DNA of 64,000 nucleotides from JANQRZ01 sp965215165 (GTDB lineage: Bacteria > Bacteroidota > Rhodothermia > Rhodothermales > JANQRZ01), in NCBI GenBank assembly GCA_965215165.1, contig CBDCCX010000006.1, positions 434,001-498,000 of the forward strand, in the 5' to 3' direction. The notes beneath the pieces were generated by a model, which searched no databases, had not been told where the DNA came from, and saw only the letters and a list, made by a program, of their open reading frames with translations. Positions 24,375 to 33,152 of this stretch are shown here, one piece after another; positions within the stretch are counted from its first letter, which is position 1, and the number at the start of each line of letters is the position of its first letter. A program made the translations under genes and the position numbers.

Positions 24375-24961
24375 GCGGAGGAGGGCGAGGCGTTGAGGAG
24401 AGCGCGCCGGAGCCACTGCGCGATGAGCCTGGGTCCTTCGACGGTCAGCACGCTCTCCGGGTGGAACTGGATGCCCTCGACCGGGAGGGTGCGGTGGCGA
24501 AGCCCCATGATAACGCCGTCCGCCGTCTCGGCCGAGACCTCGAGGTCGTCCGGCAGGCTCGCGCGCTCGACGGCGAGCGAGTGGTAGCGGGTGGCGACGA
24601 AGTCCTGCGGGACGTTCTCGAAGAGCGTTCGCCCGTCGTGCCGGATCCGGCTCGTCTTGCCGTGCATCAGCGTCGGCGCGTGGACGACGCGCCCGCCGAA
24701 GACCTCGCCGATGGCCTGGTGCCCGAGGCAGACCCCGAGGATAGGCGTCGCCTCGCCGAGTGTGCGGATGAGGTCTTCGGAGATCCCGGCATCGGCCGGG
24801 CGTCCGGGGCCGGGCGAGATCAGGATCGCTGCCGGGTCGAGCGCCCGGACCTCGCTGAGGGTGAGGGCGTCGTTGCGGACGACGCGGACGGGGGTGTGCA
24901 CCCGGACGAGGTGGACGAGGTTGTACGTGAACGAGTCGTAGTTGTCGACGACGAGGATCAC
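24371..24961 (-). CDS. trpG: Anthranilate/aminodeoxychorismate synthase glutaminase component
   Basis: 196 residues. A class I glutamine amidotransferase with catalytic Cys78 (GVCLGHQ), His167 and Glu169 (GIQFHPES), and the oxyanion region ISPGPGRPADAG. It supplies ammonia to TrpE or PabB. Neighbouring trpF and trpS favour the tryptophan role. Four-base overlaps with both neighbours indicate a tight operon. No TrpE/PabB partner is in the window. Confidence 0.9.
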   Translation of the reverse strand: MILVVDNYDSFTYNLVHLVRVHTPVRVVRNDALTLSEVRALDPAAILISPGPGRPADAGISEDLIRTLGEATPILGVCLGHQAIGEVFGGRVVHAPTLMHGKTSRIRHDGRTLFENVPQDFVATRYHSLAVERASLPDDLEVSAETADGVIMGLRHRTLPVEGIQFHPESVLTVEGPRLIAQWLRRALLNASPSSA

Positions 24962-25998
24962 GAGGCCGACCGCTGGAGCGTGGTCACGAGGCCGACGCGG
25001 TCGCGGACCTGGGCCATGACCTCGGCGGCGCGGGCGTTCGCGCGGAGGGCTCCGTCGCGGAGTACGTCGCGCACCTCGTCCGGTCGTTCGGCGAGGGTCC
25101 TCCGGCGCTCCCGCGCCTCGGCGAAGGCGTCGGTGATGAGGCCGAGAAGCGCCTTCTTGGCGTGTCCGTAGCCGTAGCCGCCCGCCCGGTACGCCGCCGC
25201 GATCTCCTCGCGCCTCGGCTCGTCGGCGAAGAGCCGGATCAGGGCGAAGACGTTGTCGGCGTCGGGGTCCTTTGGCTCGTCGAGCGGGGCCGAGTCGGTG
25301 ACGATGCCCATGACCTTTTTCTTGAGCGCCTTGCCCTCGTCGAAGAGGCCGATGGTGTTGCCGTAGGACTTCGACATCTTGCGCCCGTCCACGCCGGGCA
25401 CGACGGCGACCTCGTCCAGGATCAGCGGCTCAGGGAGGGGGAAGAGTGGGTCGTCCCCGCAGAACGCCGCGTTGAAGCGCTGCGCGAGGGTGCGGCTGAT
25501 CTCGATGTTCTGCTTCTGGTCCGCGCCGACGGGCACGAGCAGGCCCTGTCCCTCGCGCCGGTAGATCAGGATGTCGGCGGCCTGGAGGACGGGGTAGGTC
25601 AGCAGCCCGCCGTTGGCCGCCAGGCCGTGCGCCACCTTGTCCTTGAACGAGACGCCCTTTTCGAGCTGACTGACGGGCGTGAGGCACAGGAGAATCCAGG
25701 CGAGCTCGGTCACGGCGGGCACGTCGCTCTGGAGGAAGAGCGCAGCCGAGTGGGGCCCCTCACCGTCGAGGTCTAGGCCGAGCGCGAGGTAGTCGAGCGC
25801 CACGTCGAGGCTGTAGCGCTCCAGCGCTTCGGGGTCGCGGACCGTCGTCAGCGCGTGGTAGTTGACGATGAAGTAGAACGCCTCGTGCCGCTCGGGGAGG
25901 CGGAGGTGCTGGCGGAGCGCGCCGAAGTAGTTGCCGAGGTGGAGCGTCCCCGAGGGCTGGATGCCGGAGACGACGACGGCGTTCGAGGAAGCCGCCAT
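24958..25998 (-). CDS. trpS: Tryptophanyl-tRNA synthetase
   Basis: 346 residues of a class I synthetase. The HIGH-equivalent is PSGTLHLGNYFGA near residue 16 and the KMSKS motif is GRKMSKSYGN; LTPVSQLEKG and YPVLQAADIL are also diagnostic. It charges the tRNA-Trp encoded at 2805. It heads a trpS-trpG-trpF operon with 4-base overlaps, placing tRNA charging and tryptophan synthesis on one transcript. Confidence 0.95.
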   Translation of the reverse strand: MAASSNAVVVSGIQPSGTLHLGNYFGALRQHLRLPERHEAFYFIVNYHALTTVRDPEALERYSLDVALDYLALGLDLDGEGPHSAALFLQSDVPAVTELAWILLCLTPVSQLEKGVSFKDKVAHGLAANGGLLTYPVLQAADILIYRREGQGLLVPVGADQKQNIEISRTLAQRFNAAFCGDDPLFPLPEPLILDEVAVVPGVDGRKMSKSYGNTIGLFDEGKALKKKVMGIVTDSAPLDEPKDPDADNVFALIRLFADEPRREEIAAAYRAGGYGYGHAKKALLGLITDAFAEARERRRTLAERPDEVRDVLRDGALRANARAAEVMAQVRDRVGLVTTLQRSAS

Positions 25999-26001
25999 CG
26001 C

Positions 26002-26616
26002 CTAGGGCCGCTCCTGCGCCGGGCGGTCCTCGACTTCGATGACCGGCTGCTCGTCGACCCCCGCGTGCTGCGCGTCCGGCGCGAGGTCCACCGGCACGTC
26101 CGTGACGCGGTCGACGGGGACGGACCGGGACGCCGGGCGCTCGTCGGGACGCCGCATCCGGGTGGCGAAGGGGTGGAGGACACCGATCCGGGTGTCGCTG
26201 CCCTTGAGGTTGTTCTCCAGGATGGCCGTCGTGCGGAGCTGTTGGTGCGGTAGGGCGAGCGCGTCGTGGAGGGCGTCGCGGTAGGCGCGCTCGAGGTCGT
26301 CGAGCCGGTGGACAATCTCGGCGTCGGTGTCGCCGGGGTGGAGGTCAGGGTCGAGGCGGACGCCGTTGGGCGGGGAGCCGTCGAGCGAGAGGACGGTCTC
26401 CTTGAGCTTCGAAAGCTCGGTCCGCAGCCGGTTCATGCCGTCGTTCAGATGTGCCGCGAGGTCGCGGTCCTCGAGGTGGCGGAGCGCGGCGTCGTAGGCG
26501 AGGATCAGCCGGCCGTGCTGCGTAACGAGCGGGTTGAGGGCGTCGGCAGAGGTGCGGCGGTCCATCGAGTGGCCGGCACCCCCACGGTTCAGGAAGGGCT
26601 TGAGGACGTTGTACAT
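26002..26616 (-). CDS. Hypothetical helical protein
   Basis: 204 residues. The first 140 are strongly helical with heptad-like Leu spacing (RLILAYDAALRHLEDRDLAAHLNDGMNRLRTELSKL...LDDLERAYRDALHDALAL), reminiscent of four-helix-bundle ferritin-like or DUF2383-type proteins but without a clear metal motif. The last 55 residues are low-complexity and acidic (DVPVDLAPDAQ...EDRPAQERP). Family not recognised. Its stop lies 3 bases before the trpS start, so it may be the first gene of the trpS operon. Confidence 0.55.
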   Translation of the reverse strand: MYNVLKPFLNRGGAGHSMDRRTSADALNPLVTQHGRLILAYDAALRHLEDRDLAAHLNDGMNRLRTELSKLKETVLSLDGSPPNGVRLDPDLHPGDTDAEIVHRLDDLERAYRDALHDALALPHQQLRTTAILENNLKGSDTRIGVLHPFATRMRRPDERPASRSVPVDRVTDVPVDLAPDAQHAGVDEQPVIEVEDRPAQERP

Positions 26617-26627
26617 GAGCGGTTTCC

Positions 26628-26699
26628 CGTTTGGTTGCTCGTTTCTGGTCGGGCTGCTCGCGTCTGGACGAGAAACTAGGAACTACAAACTAGAAACGA
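26628..26699 (-). repeat. Imperfect hairpin in spacer (TTTCTGG/AGAAAC type)
   Basis: GCTCGTTTCTGGTCGGGCTG on the left and GAACTACAAACTAGAAACGA on the right can pair through TCGTTTCT/AGAAACGA, and an inner GTCTGGACGAGAAACTAG offers alternative pairings. Words are shared with the rplJ-rplL spacer at 5800-5884, which supports a dispersed repeat family. Confidence 0.4.
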
Positions 26700-26710
26700 C
26701 GCGGAGCGTC

Positions 26711-27637
26711 TTACGAATCGCCGCGGGCGTCCTCGATCAATGCCTCGAAGGCCTCGAGCGGCTGCGCGCCGTTGACGAACCGGCCGTTGACGAAGAAGCC
26801 GGGCGTTCCGCTGACCCCCATCTCCTGGGCGAGCGCCATCGACGCTTCGAGCGCGGCGACGGCCTCAGCGTTGGCCTTGGCGTCGGTCCCTTCGGTGCAG
26901 GCGGCCCACTCGGTCATGTCGAGGTCCGCGCCCGCGAGGTAGCCCCGGCTCTCGTCGAGCACGTTGCCTGGGTTGAGCGTGCTCTGGTTGGCGAAGTAGC
27001 CGTCGTGGAGCGACCAGAACGCGTCGCTGTCCTGCTGCGCGGCGCAGAGCGCGGCGATCGACGCGGGCCGCGCCCACGGGTGGTTCGGCAGCGGGTACTG
27101 CATGTAGACGAACCGCACCTCGTCGCCGTGCTTGGCGAGCATCTCCTCGACCGTCGCGGCGGCGCGCGAGCAGTAGGGGCACTGGAAGTCCGAGAACTCG
27201 ATCACGGTCACCGGCCCGTCCGGGTTGCCCCGGACCGGCATCCCGGCGATGGCGGCGTCGAGCGTCTTGGCACGCTCCGAGGTCTCCATCCTCGCGGCGT
27301 CCTCGCGCTCGGCGAGGGCGGCGGCCATGTCGTCGGCCGTGCGGCTCGCGTCGATGGGCGGGGCCGCGATGAGGTAGAGCTCCGTGTTGTCGTCGGTGAT
27401 GAGGAAGTTCTGCGTCTGCTGCCCGTCGATGGTGAAGCTGCCCCGCTGGAGGCCCTCTACGCTGCTCGGCTCGAAGTCGCCGAAGGTGATGTCGAGGTCC
27501 TCGAGCTGGGGGAACTCGAACCGGAGGTTCAGGAGGATCTGGTTCGTGCGGTCCTCGTCGGCCGTGGCGGACTGGCCGCAGGCGGGGCCGGTGAAGAGGA
27601 CGGACAGGAGGATCGGGAGGGCGAGCAGGCGCTTCAT
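26711..27637 (-). CDS. DsbA-like thioredoxin-fold protein (periplasmic)
   Basis: 308 residues. A signal peptide (LLALPILLSVLFTGPACGQ) is followed by a ~110-residue N-terminal domain of DsbC-like appearance (RGSFTIDGQQTQNFLITDDNTELYLI), then a DsbA/thioredoxin_4 domain with the redox motif Cys153-Pro-Tyr-Cys156 (EFSDFQCPYCSRAA) and the cis-Pro loop GVSGTPGFFVNGRFVNGAQP. It probably catalyses disulfide exchange in the periplasm. A CCCAAGATA element at 27719-27727 (TATCTTGGG on the coding strand) may be its promoter. Confidence 0.88.
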   Translation of the reverse strand: MKRLLALPILLSVLFTGPACGQSATADEDRTNQILLNLRFEFPQLEDLDITFGDFEPSSVEGLQRGSFTIDGQQTQNFLITDDNTELYLIAAPPIDASRTADDMAAALAEREDAARMETSERAKTLDAAIAGMPVRGNPDGPVTVIEFSDFQCPYCSRAAATVEEMLAKHGDEVRFVYMQYPLPNHPWARPASIAALCAAQQDSDAFWSLHDGYFANQSTLNPGNVLDESRGYLAGADLDMTEWAACTEGTDAKANAEAVAALEASMALAQEMGVSGTPGFFVNGRFVNGAQPLEAFEALIEDARGDS

Positions 27638-27742
27638 CGGGTCGAGGTCGGGAACGTGGAAGAGGGCGGGGCGGACGAGGCGGCAACGTATGCCCGTCGC
27701 CCCGCATTGTTCGGGCCGCCCAAGATACGGGCACCCCGCCGG

Positions 27743-29380
27743 CTACTCGTCCAAGCCGAGCGCGGCGTCGAGCGCGGCGTCGTGCCCGTAGACGTCGTCG
27801 TAGAACGACAGCCCGCCGTCGGCGTCTGCGTGGGCGGTGAGGTAGACGAGGTGGACGGGCACCGGCGCGTCGAGCGCGACCGGCCGGGTGCTGCGCCCGG
27901 CGAAGGCCTCGGCGACTCGCGCCTCATCCCAGCCCTGGCGTGCGAGGAGGTGGGCGGCGAGGTCGCGCGGCCGAGCGGCGCGGATGCAGCCGTGCGAGTA
28001 GGCCCGCCGGGCGCGCCCGAACAGGCGCTTCTGGTTGGTGTCGTGGATGTAGATCTGGTGCGCGTTGGGGAACTCGAACTTGACCGTCCCCAACGGATTG
28101 GCCGGGCCGGGCGACTGGATGAACCGGTAGCCCGCGCCGGCCGTCGCCCAGTCCACGCTCGCCGGGTCGATGCGCGCCCCGCGGTGGTAGACGGTGTAGC
28201 CCCGGCTCGACAGGTAGCCGCTGCCGCGCCGCCGCGCGAGGGGCAGCGTCTCGGCTCGGGCAATCGACGGCGGGACGCCCCACGTCGGGTGGAAGATGAC
28301 GGTCTCCATCGTGGCGCTCAGCACCGGCGTGTACCAGCTTTGCTTGCCCACCACCACGTTCATCGCGAGGGTCTCCGCCCCGCCGTCGATCACCTGGAGC
28401 CGGAACGCCGGGAGGTTGACCCAGACGTGCCGGTCGCCGAGGTGGTCGGGGAGCCAGCGCCAGCGCTCCAGGTTCAGCACGAGCGCGGTCTCCCACTCGG
28501 CCGGCGAGCGGTTGAGCGCGTGCCGCGTCGGCTGGTCGACGGTGCCGGTGGCCTCCAGCCCGTGCCGCGTCTGGAAGCGGCGGACGGTCTCCGAGAGCGC
28601 GGCGGTGTAGACGAGCTCGCCGCCGGTCGGCTCCGGCGGGGTTTCGCCGAAGAGCGCGAGGCGCTGCCGGACGAGCGGCACGCGGACGCTCTCGTGCCCG
28701 ACCTCGAGGGTCCGCGCCGGCAGGATGATCGGGAGGTCGGCGTGCGCGGCGCTGCGCGAGCGGACCAGGGCCTCGCGGAGGTGACCGTAGGCCGGGTGCT
28801 GCGGGCGGAGGCTGCCGAGCGCGCCCTCAAAGTCGCCGGAGGCGAGGGCGGCGTCGAGCACCGCCACCAAGTCGCGCTCGCGCCGCGCCGGGTACCACTT
28901 CTCGTCGAGCGTGCTCGGGTCCACCCGCCCGCGGAGCAGGTGCTCGCCGAGCCGGAGGAAGGCGTCGCTTAGCAGCAGGTCGTGGTCGGCCACCGCGTTG
29001 GGCGTCACGGCGTCGGCTGCGAGGGCGGCTTCGACCTCGAGGAGACGGTAGGCTGCGGGGTCGAGACCGTCACCGGCGCTGGCCCGGAGGATCGGGGCGA
29101 GAGCCCGGCCGTGCTCCGACCAGGCGACGGCGTAGGCGCGCTCGGCGTAGAACCGGAACAGCTCGGGATGCACGGCCACCTGCTTGGTGCCGATCCGAAC
29201 GGTCTCGCGCTCAGCGGCCTCGAGGCGCGCGCGGAGCACGTCCGCCGTCGCCGAGGGATCGAGCGAAGCGGTCGAGACCAGGATAGCCGAGGCTAGAACA
29301 GTCGGGACTGGGACAGCCGAGGCTGGAACAGCTAGAGCTAGGGCGAGAAGAAGGACGAGCAAGCAGGGAAGGCGGCGCAT
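27743..29380 (-). CDS. L,D-transpeptidase (YcbB-like) with peptidoglycan-binding domain
   Basis: 545 residues from the ATG at 29380. It has a signal peptide (CLLVLLLALALAVPASA), a large helical scaffold domain (ELFRFYAERAYAVAWSEHGRAL), a PG_binding_1 repeat (ETVRRFQTRHGLEATGTVDQPTRHALNR) and a YkuD catalytic domain with His and Cys465 in YSHGCIRAARP. It makes 3-3 peptidoglycan cross-links or attaches proteins to the wall in the periplasm. A TATTTTGCC element (minus strand, 29413-29421) lies 33 bases upstream of the start. Upstream in-frame extension beyond 29380 lacks signal-peptide character. Confidence 0.9.
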   Translation of the reverse strand: MRRLPCLLVLLLALALAVPASAVPVPTVLASAILVSTASLDPSATADVLRARLEAAERETVRIGTKQVAVHPELFRFYAERAYAVAWSEHGRALAPILRASAGDGLDPAAYRLLEVEAALAADAVTPNAVADHDLLLSDAFLRLGEHLLRGRVDPSTLDEKWYPARRERDLVAVLDAALASGDFEGALGSLRPQHPAYGHLREALVRSRSAAHADLPIILPARTLEVGHESVRVPLVRQRLALFGETPPEPTGGELVYTAALSETVRRFQTRHGLEATGTVDQPTRHALNRSPAEWETALVLNLERWRWLPDHLGDRHVWVNLPAFRLQVIDGGAETLAMNVVVGKQSWYTPVLSATMETVIFHPTWGVPPSIARAETLPLARRRGSGYLSSRGYTVYHRGARIDPASVDWATAGAGYRFIQSPGPANPLGTVKFEFPNAHQIYIHDTNQKRLFGRARRAYSHGCIRAARPRDLAAHLLARQGWDEARVAEAFAGRSTRPVALDAPVPVHLVYLTAHADADGGLSFYDDVYGHDAALDAALGLDE

Positions 29381-29412
29381 CAGATCGGAAGCAGGGCGGC
29401 AGAGCGAGGTCA

Positions 29413-29421
29413 GGCAAAATA
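29413..29421 (-). promoter_or_regulatory. TATTTTGCC promoter-like element upstream of the L,D-transpeptidase
   Basis: Reads TATTTTGCC on the coding strand, 33 bases before the start codon. It matches the TAtCTTGCC element found before other genes in the window and the Bacteroidota -7 consensus TAnnTTTG. Confidence 0.4.
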
Positions 29422-29542
29422 CGCTGGCGGCGGTGCCCGACCGGTCCCGCTCCAACAAACGTGCCCGGCACGCAGCCGGGTTGGGACACTGCCGGAGGGT
29501 CCGGCGTACAGCCCTCCCCGCCCACCGACTCTGCGCCCGCCG

Positions 29543-30331
29543 ATGACGTTCTCCGAAACCCGCCTCGACTTCGACCCTGCCCGCGACGGGTTCGCCTTCC
29601 CCAACGCGTTCCGCTGGACGGCCCCCGATCTCAACGTGCTGGACCGCTTGCTCCGTCCGGTGGCGGTCTCGGCCGCCGCCGCGCTGCCCGCTGCCGGGGC
29701 CGCCGTCACGGGACGCGGGCGCGGCTCGGCGACGGGCGCGGCGCTCGGGGCGGTCCTGAGCCCGGCGCTCGGCGCGGGGCTCGTCCGGGCGGCGGCGCAG
29801 CGGTGGGCCTCGTTCGGACTGTGCGGCGGGATGGCGCTGGCAGCGGCCGAGCGGTGGCCCCGCCGGGCCGGGCTGCCGACGGCCGAGCTCCAGCAGCAGC
29901 ACGTCCGCCTGCTCCTGTGGCGGCGGCAGGCGCGCACGCTCCGCGCCTCGGGCGCGACCTTCCTGCGGTACTGGCTCGCGGCCCGCCTCGGCCGCCCCAC
30001 GTCCGCCGCCTCGCTCCTCGCCGAGTGGACCGCCATCCGGGAGCAGATCGACGCGGGCCGCCCCGTCGTGCTCGGCCTGGTCGGCGACGCGCCCGATCCG
30101 TTCGCGCAGCACCAGGTCCTCGCCTTCGGCTACGCCGGGACCGACGACCGGGGGACGCTCTCCGTCTACGACCCCAACAGCCCCGGCCAGGAGAAGACCA
30201 TCGCCTTCACCACCGCCGGCACGCACGCGCGAATCACCACCGATCTGCCCACCGGCCCAACCGCGCGCGGCGGCTACCACATCGATACCCAACCGGGCCA
30301 ACTCCACATGGCGTTCGTCGTCGACGCGTAG
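29543..30331 (+). CDS. Putative papain-like/C39-like cysteine peptidase-fold protein
   Basis: 262 residues, no signal peptide. Cys94 lies in WASFGLCGGMALAA, His189 in PFAQHQVLAFGYAG, and Asp209/Asn211 in LSVYDPNSP. The order Cys...His...Asp/Asn and the surrounding glycines fit a papain-like (C39-type) active site. An Ala/Gly-rich, possibly membrane-associated stretch is at residues 40-85. Divergent from the L,D-transpeptidase gene. The substrate is unknown and activity is inferred from motif order only. Confidence 0.55.
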   Translation: MTFSETRLDFDPARDGFAFPNAFRWTAPDLNVLDRLLRPVAVSAAAALPAAGAAVTGRGRGSATGAALGAVLSPALGAGLVRAAAQRWASFGLCGGMALAAAERWPRRAGLPTAELQQQHVRLLLWRRQARTLRASGATFLRYWLAARLGRPTSAASLLAEWTAIREQIDAGRPVVLGLVGDAPDPFAQHQVLAFGYAGTDDRGTLSVYDPNSPGQEKTIAFTTAGTHARITTDLPTGPTARGGYHIDTQPGQLHMAFVVDA

Positions 30332-30372
30332 GTCCAGCGGAGCACATTCGCGTCTAGGACGTAGGGGAGGGC

Positions 30373-32559
30373 ATGGACAGACCTATCTATCTCCTCGTTA
30401 CTTTCTTCTTCTGCTCGTGTGCGATACGGGTCGGTGCCCAACCCATCGCGTGGGAGCCGACCGCCGGCCCCGAAGGCGGTACGGCCTCCCGCATCGTCGC
30501 CGTCCCGAACGGTCCGGCCTATGTGGTCGTCGCCGGTCATCTGCACCGCTCCGACGATGGCGGATTCTCGTGGACCGAGCTTCCCCACCCGTTCGCCTCG
30601 CCCCAGCCTGAGTTCGCTCGCCTCGTGGTCACCGCCGGTGGGATGATCCTCGCGGCCTCTAGCGTCGTCTGCACCTCCGGGTGCTACCAGTCCGGCATCG
30701 TCCGCTCGACGGACGAAGGCACGACGTGGGAACCTATGATCGTCGGCACGTCCCCCGAGGATACTCTCCACAGGCTTGTCTGGCTCGGGGGCGAACGTGT
30801 CGTAGCCCAGACCGGCACCGGCCTGTTCGTCACCGACGATGCCGGGCGCACCTGGACACCCTTCACCCCGCCGGTCCCGGACGGAGCACGCAGAAGCGTT
30901 ATGGCCGGACACCCCGACGGCCGTCTCGCCGTCACCGCTCGCAGCGATGCGGACTCTGATACTGGCTGGATGCTCCTCTCCGACGACGCCGGGAAGACAT
31001 GGACGACTACGCCGACGACGTTTCCCTCCGAGCCGGTCGGCTCGTGGGGCTTGCTCGCCGTCACCGGGGGGGGCACGCTCATCGGCTACGGCGTCAACGA
31101 AGCGACGGCGTGGCGCTCGGAGAACGGCGGCAGCTCGTGGGAGCCGGTGACAGTCGGCGACGGGGAACTCCTCAAGATTGAAACAGCCGCAGAACCGGAG
31201 GGAGCAGACGAGCTGTACGCCGCGTCGAGGGACGGAGCCTACGTCTCGACGGACGACGGGGTCACGTGGGCTTCGCTCGGCCTCGACAGCCTCACCGTGC
31301 AGGCCTTCGCCCGTGTCGGCGGCGACCTCCTTGCGGCGACTACCGATGCGGTGCAGCGGCGACCCTCCGGGGGCACTGACTGGACGCGCTCCAGCACGGG
31401 CCTCCAGCGCATGTTCATGTCCAGGCTCGCCGCCGCGCCGGACGGCACGATCTACGGCGCGGAGTTCCTCGGCCCCATCATCACCCGGAGCGACGACGGC
31501 GGAGACACGTGGGACCGGATCGGGTGGTTCAAGTTTGCGAACGCACTCGCTGTTGCCCCAAGCGGTGCCGTCTATCTAGCGGCCCGTACCCTCGGCGTCG
31601 CTCCCCTCTGGCGGAGCGACGACCGGGGCGAGACGTGGACACCGCTCCCAGTGCCCCTCGCGCCGAAAAGCAGCGTCGTGGCCCTACACGCGACACCGAC
31701 CGGCACCGTGCTGGCCGGACACCGCGGGCTTCACCGCTCGGCCGACGACGGGGAGACGTGGACCACCGTGCTGGAGGAAGACGATCTCGCCATCGCTGTC
31801 ACGTCGGACCCCATCGACGGCACGGTATACACCGGGACCGGCGACGGTGTCCTCCGCTCGACCGACGACGGAGCAACGTGGGAAGCTATCGGACCGAACG
31901 AAGCGACGGTCACGGCGATGTGGGCCGAAGGGGGCGTTCTCCTCGCCGGGGTGCTGGGCTTCAATTTCAATCCCTCCGGGATTATGCGCTCCAGCGATGG
32001 CGGGTTTACGTGGGAGTCTGTATTGGTTACGGGCTGTTGTGGTGTCAACTCCATCGTATCGATCGGCTCTGAGATCTTGGCCGCCAACTCCTCCTCGGCT
32101 CCCGGAAACAGAGTCTTTCGCTCCTCCGACAGAGGCCTTTCGTGGGAGTCGTTCGAGGTGGGTCTTCCGGGCGACCCCTTCCCCAGCTTCGTCTCCGACC
32201 TCACAGTAGCCGGGGGGCGTCTGTTCGCCGCCACGAGCGCGCATAGCGTCTATCGCACGAGCGCACCCTTCGTCGCACTCGAGGACGAAGCGAACCCGAA
32301 GGCGACGGGCCTCGCCGTCTATCCCAACCCTGCCTCCGGTGCAGCCACTGGCGCGCTCTGGCTCGATGCCGCACAGTCGGTGAGGGTTGGGGTGTACGAC
32401 CTGCTTGGGCGCGAGGTCGCCGTGCTGTATAACGGTCCCCTCAGAGCCGGGGACCACCGTTTCACGCTCGATGCCGGAGGATATAGCGGCGGTCTCTACG
32501 TGGTCCGCGTCGCAGCCGACGGGTTCAGCACGGCGCAGCGGGTATTCGTCGTGCGGTGA
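30373..32559 (+). CDS. Secreted Asp-box (BNR) beta-propeller protein with T9SS sorting domain
   Basis: 728 residues with a signal peptide (IYLLVTFFFCSCAIRVGAQ). Repeated Asp-box motifs of the form S-x-D-x-G-x-T-W occur about every 45-60 residues (SDDGGFSWTE, STDEGTTWEP, TDDAGRTWTP, SDDAGKTWTT, STDDGVTWAS, SDDGGDTWDR), as in sortilin-, sialidase- and Ycf48-type propellers. The C-terminus is a T9SS sorting domain (YPNPASGAATGALW, VGVYDLLGREVAVLYNG, YSGGLYVVRVAADGF). It is predicted to be displayed or released outside the cell. No catalytic residues are evident, so an adhesive or binding role is the conservative guess. Confidence 0.82.
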   Translation: MDRPIYLLVTFFFCSCAIRVGAQPIAWEPTAGPEGGTASRIVAVPNGPAYVVVAGHLHRSDDGGFSWTELPHPFASPQPEFARLVVTAGGMILAASSVVCTSGCYQSGIVRSTDEGTTWEPMIVGTSPEDTLHRLVWLGGERVVAQTGTGLFVTDDAGRTWTPFTPPVPDGARRSVMAGHPDGRLAVTARSDADSDTGWMLLSDDAGKTWTTTPTTFPSEPVGSWGLLAVTGGGTLIGYGVNEATAWRSENGGSSWEPVTVGDGELLKIETAAEPEGADELYAASRDGAYVSTDDGVTWASLGLDSLTVQAFARVGGDLLAATTDAVQRRPSGGTDWTRSSTGLQRMFMSRLAAAPDGTIYGAEFLGPIITRSDDGGDTWDRIGWFKFANALAVAPSGAVYLAARTLGVAPLWRSDDRGETWTPLPVPLAPKSSVVALHATPTGTVLAGHRGLHRSADDGETWTTVLEEDDLAIAVTSDPIDGTVYTGTGDGVLRSTDDGATWEAIGPNEATVTAMWAEGGVLLAGVLGFNFNPSGIMRSSDGGFTWESVLVTGCCGVNSIVSIGSEILAANSSSAPGNRVFRSSDRGLSWESFEVGLPGDPFPSFVSDLTVAGGRLFAATSAHSVYRTSAPFVALEDEANPKATGLAVYPNPASGAATGALWLDAAQSVRVGVYDLLGREVAVLYNGPLRAGDHRFTLDAGGYSGGLYVVRVAADGFSTAQRVFVVR

Positions 32560-32580
32560 GTAGGACGCAGAATCATGGCC

Positions 32581-33078
32581 TCATCCGCTCGCGGTCAGGT
32601 CGGTCCCCTGGAAATAATAGAGGCAGTGCTTCAGCTTCTTCGCCTTGAGCGGCCCGAAGCCCGGCAGCGCCCGAAGCCGCTTCTCGACCGTCGCGAGGGT
32701 GGCCCCGTCGGCCCAGAGATTCGCGGCGTCGCCGCCGTACTCGTCGGCGAGGAGACGGGCGACGGCCTGGGTCCGGTCGGCCATCGTGCTGGTGAAGCGG
32801 TGGACGGCCGGCGACTCGGCGAAGACGACTTTGAAGTCGTCGGGGTCGTGGTCGGCGAGCCTCGACATGTCGAGGTGTCCGAGGCGTTGCCTGAGTTTGA
32901 GCGGCCCGCAGAAAGCCGTCTCAGCGAGCACGCGCTGGTCGAAAAGGAGGCCGAGGACCACGGCGTTCGCGTCGTCGCGCAGGAGCTGATCGGCGTCCGG
33001 GTTCTTCGTGGCCGTGCCCTCGCGCTGGAGCCGGTCGAGCATCCGCACCAAGCCGCCGTCGAGTTCGGAATAATCCAA
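32581..33078 (-). CDS. HhH-GPD-type uncharacterised protein
   Basis: 165 residues, with a helix-hairpin-helix near the C-terminus (LRALPGFGPLKAKKLKHCLYYF) and upstream helices similar to HhH-GPD base-excision glycosylases (NAVVLGLLFDQRVLAETAFCGPLKLRQRLG). It resembles the TIGR03252-type uncharacterised HhH family. The catalytic Lys/Asp of Nth/MutY enzymes is not obvious, so DNA binding is more certain than glycosylase activity. The start appears to be TTG at 33078. Confidence 0.7.
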   Translation of the reverse strand: MDYSELDGGLVRMLDRLQREGTATKNPDADQLLRDDANAVVLGLLFDQRVLAETAFCGPLKLRQRLGHLDMSRLADHDPDDFKVVFAESPAVHRFTSTMADRTQAVARLLADEYGGDAANLWADGATLATVEKRLRALPGFGPLKAKKLKHCLYYFQGTDLTASG

Positions 33079-33079
33079 T

Positions 33080-33152
33080 GTTGGGTTTCGGATTGGGGAT
33101 TTTCAGGGGGCGAGCGGAGAAATCTAAAATCGGAAATCCAAACTCCGAAATC
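33080..33152 (-). repeat. AT-rich GATTTTGGATT-family hairpin between HhH gene and hemB
   Basis: GTTTCGGATTGGGGATTTTC on one side and AAATCTAAAATCGGAAATCC followed by AAACTCCGAAATC on the other are partly complementary. The words GGATTGGGGATTTT and AAATCTAAAATC are the same as in the tuf-tRNA-Trp hairpin at 2727-2798, 30 kb away. Confidence 0.5.
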
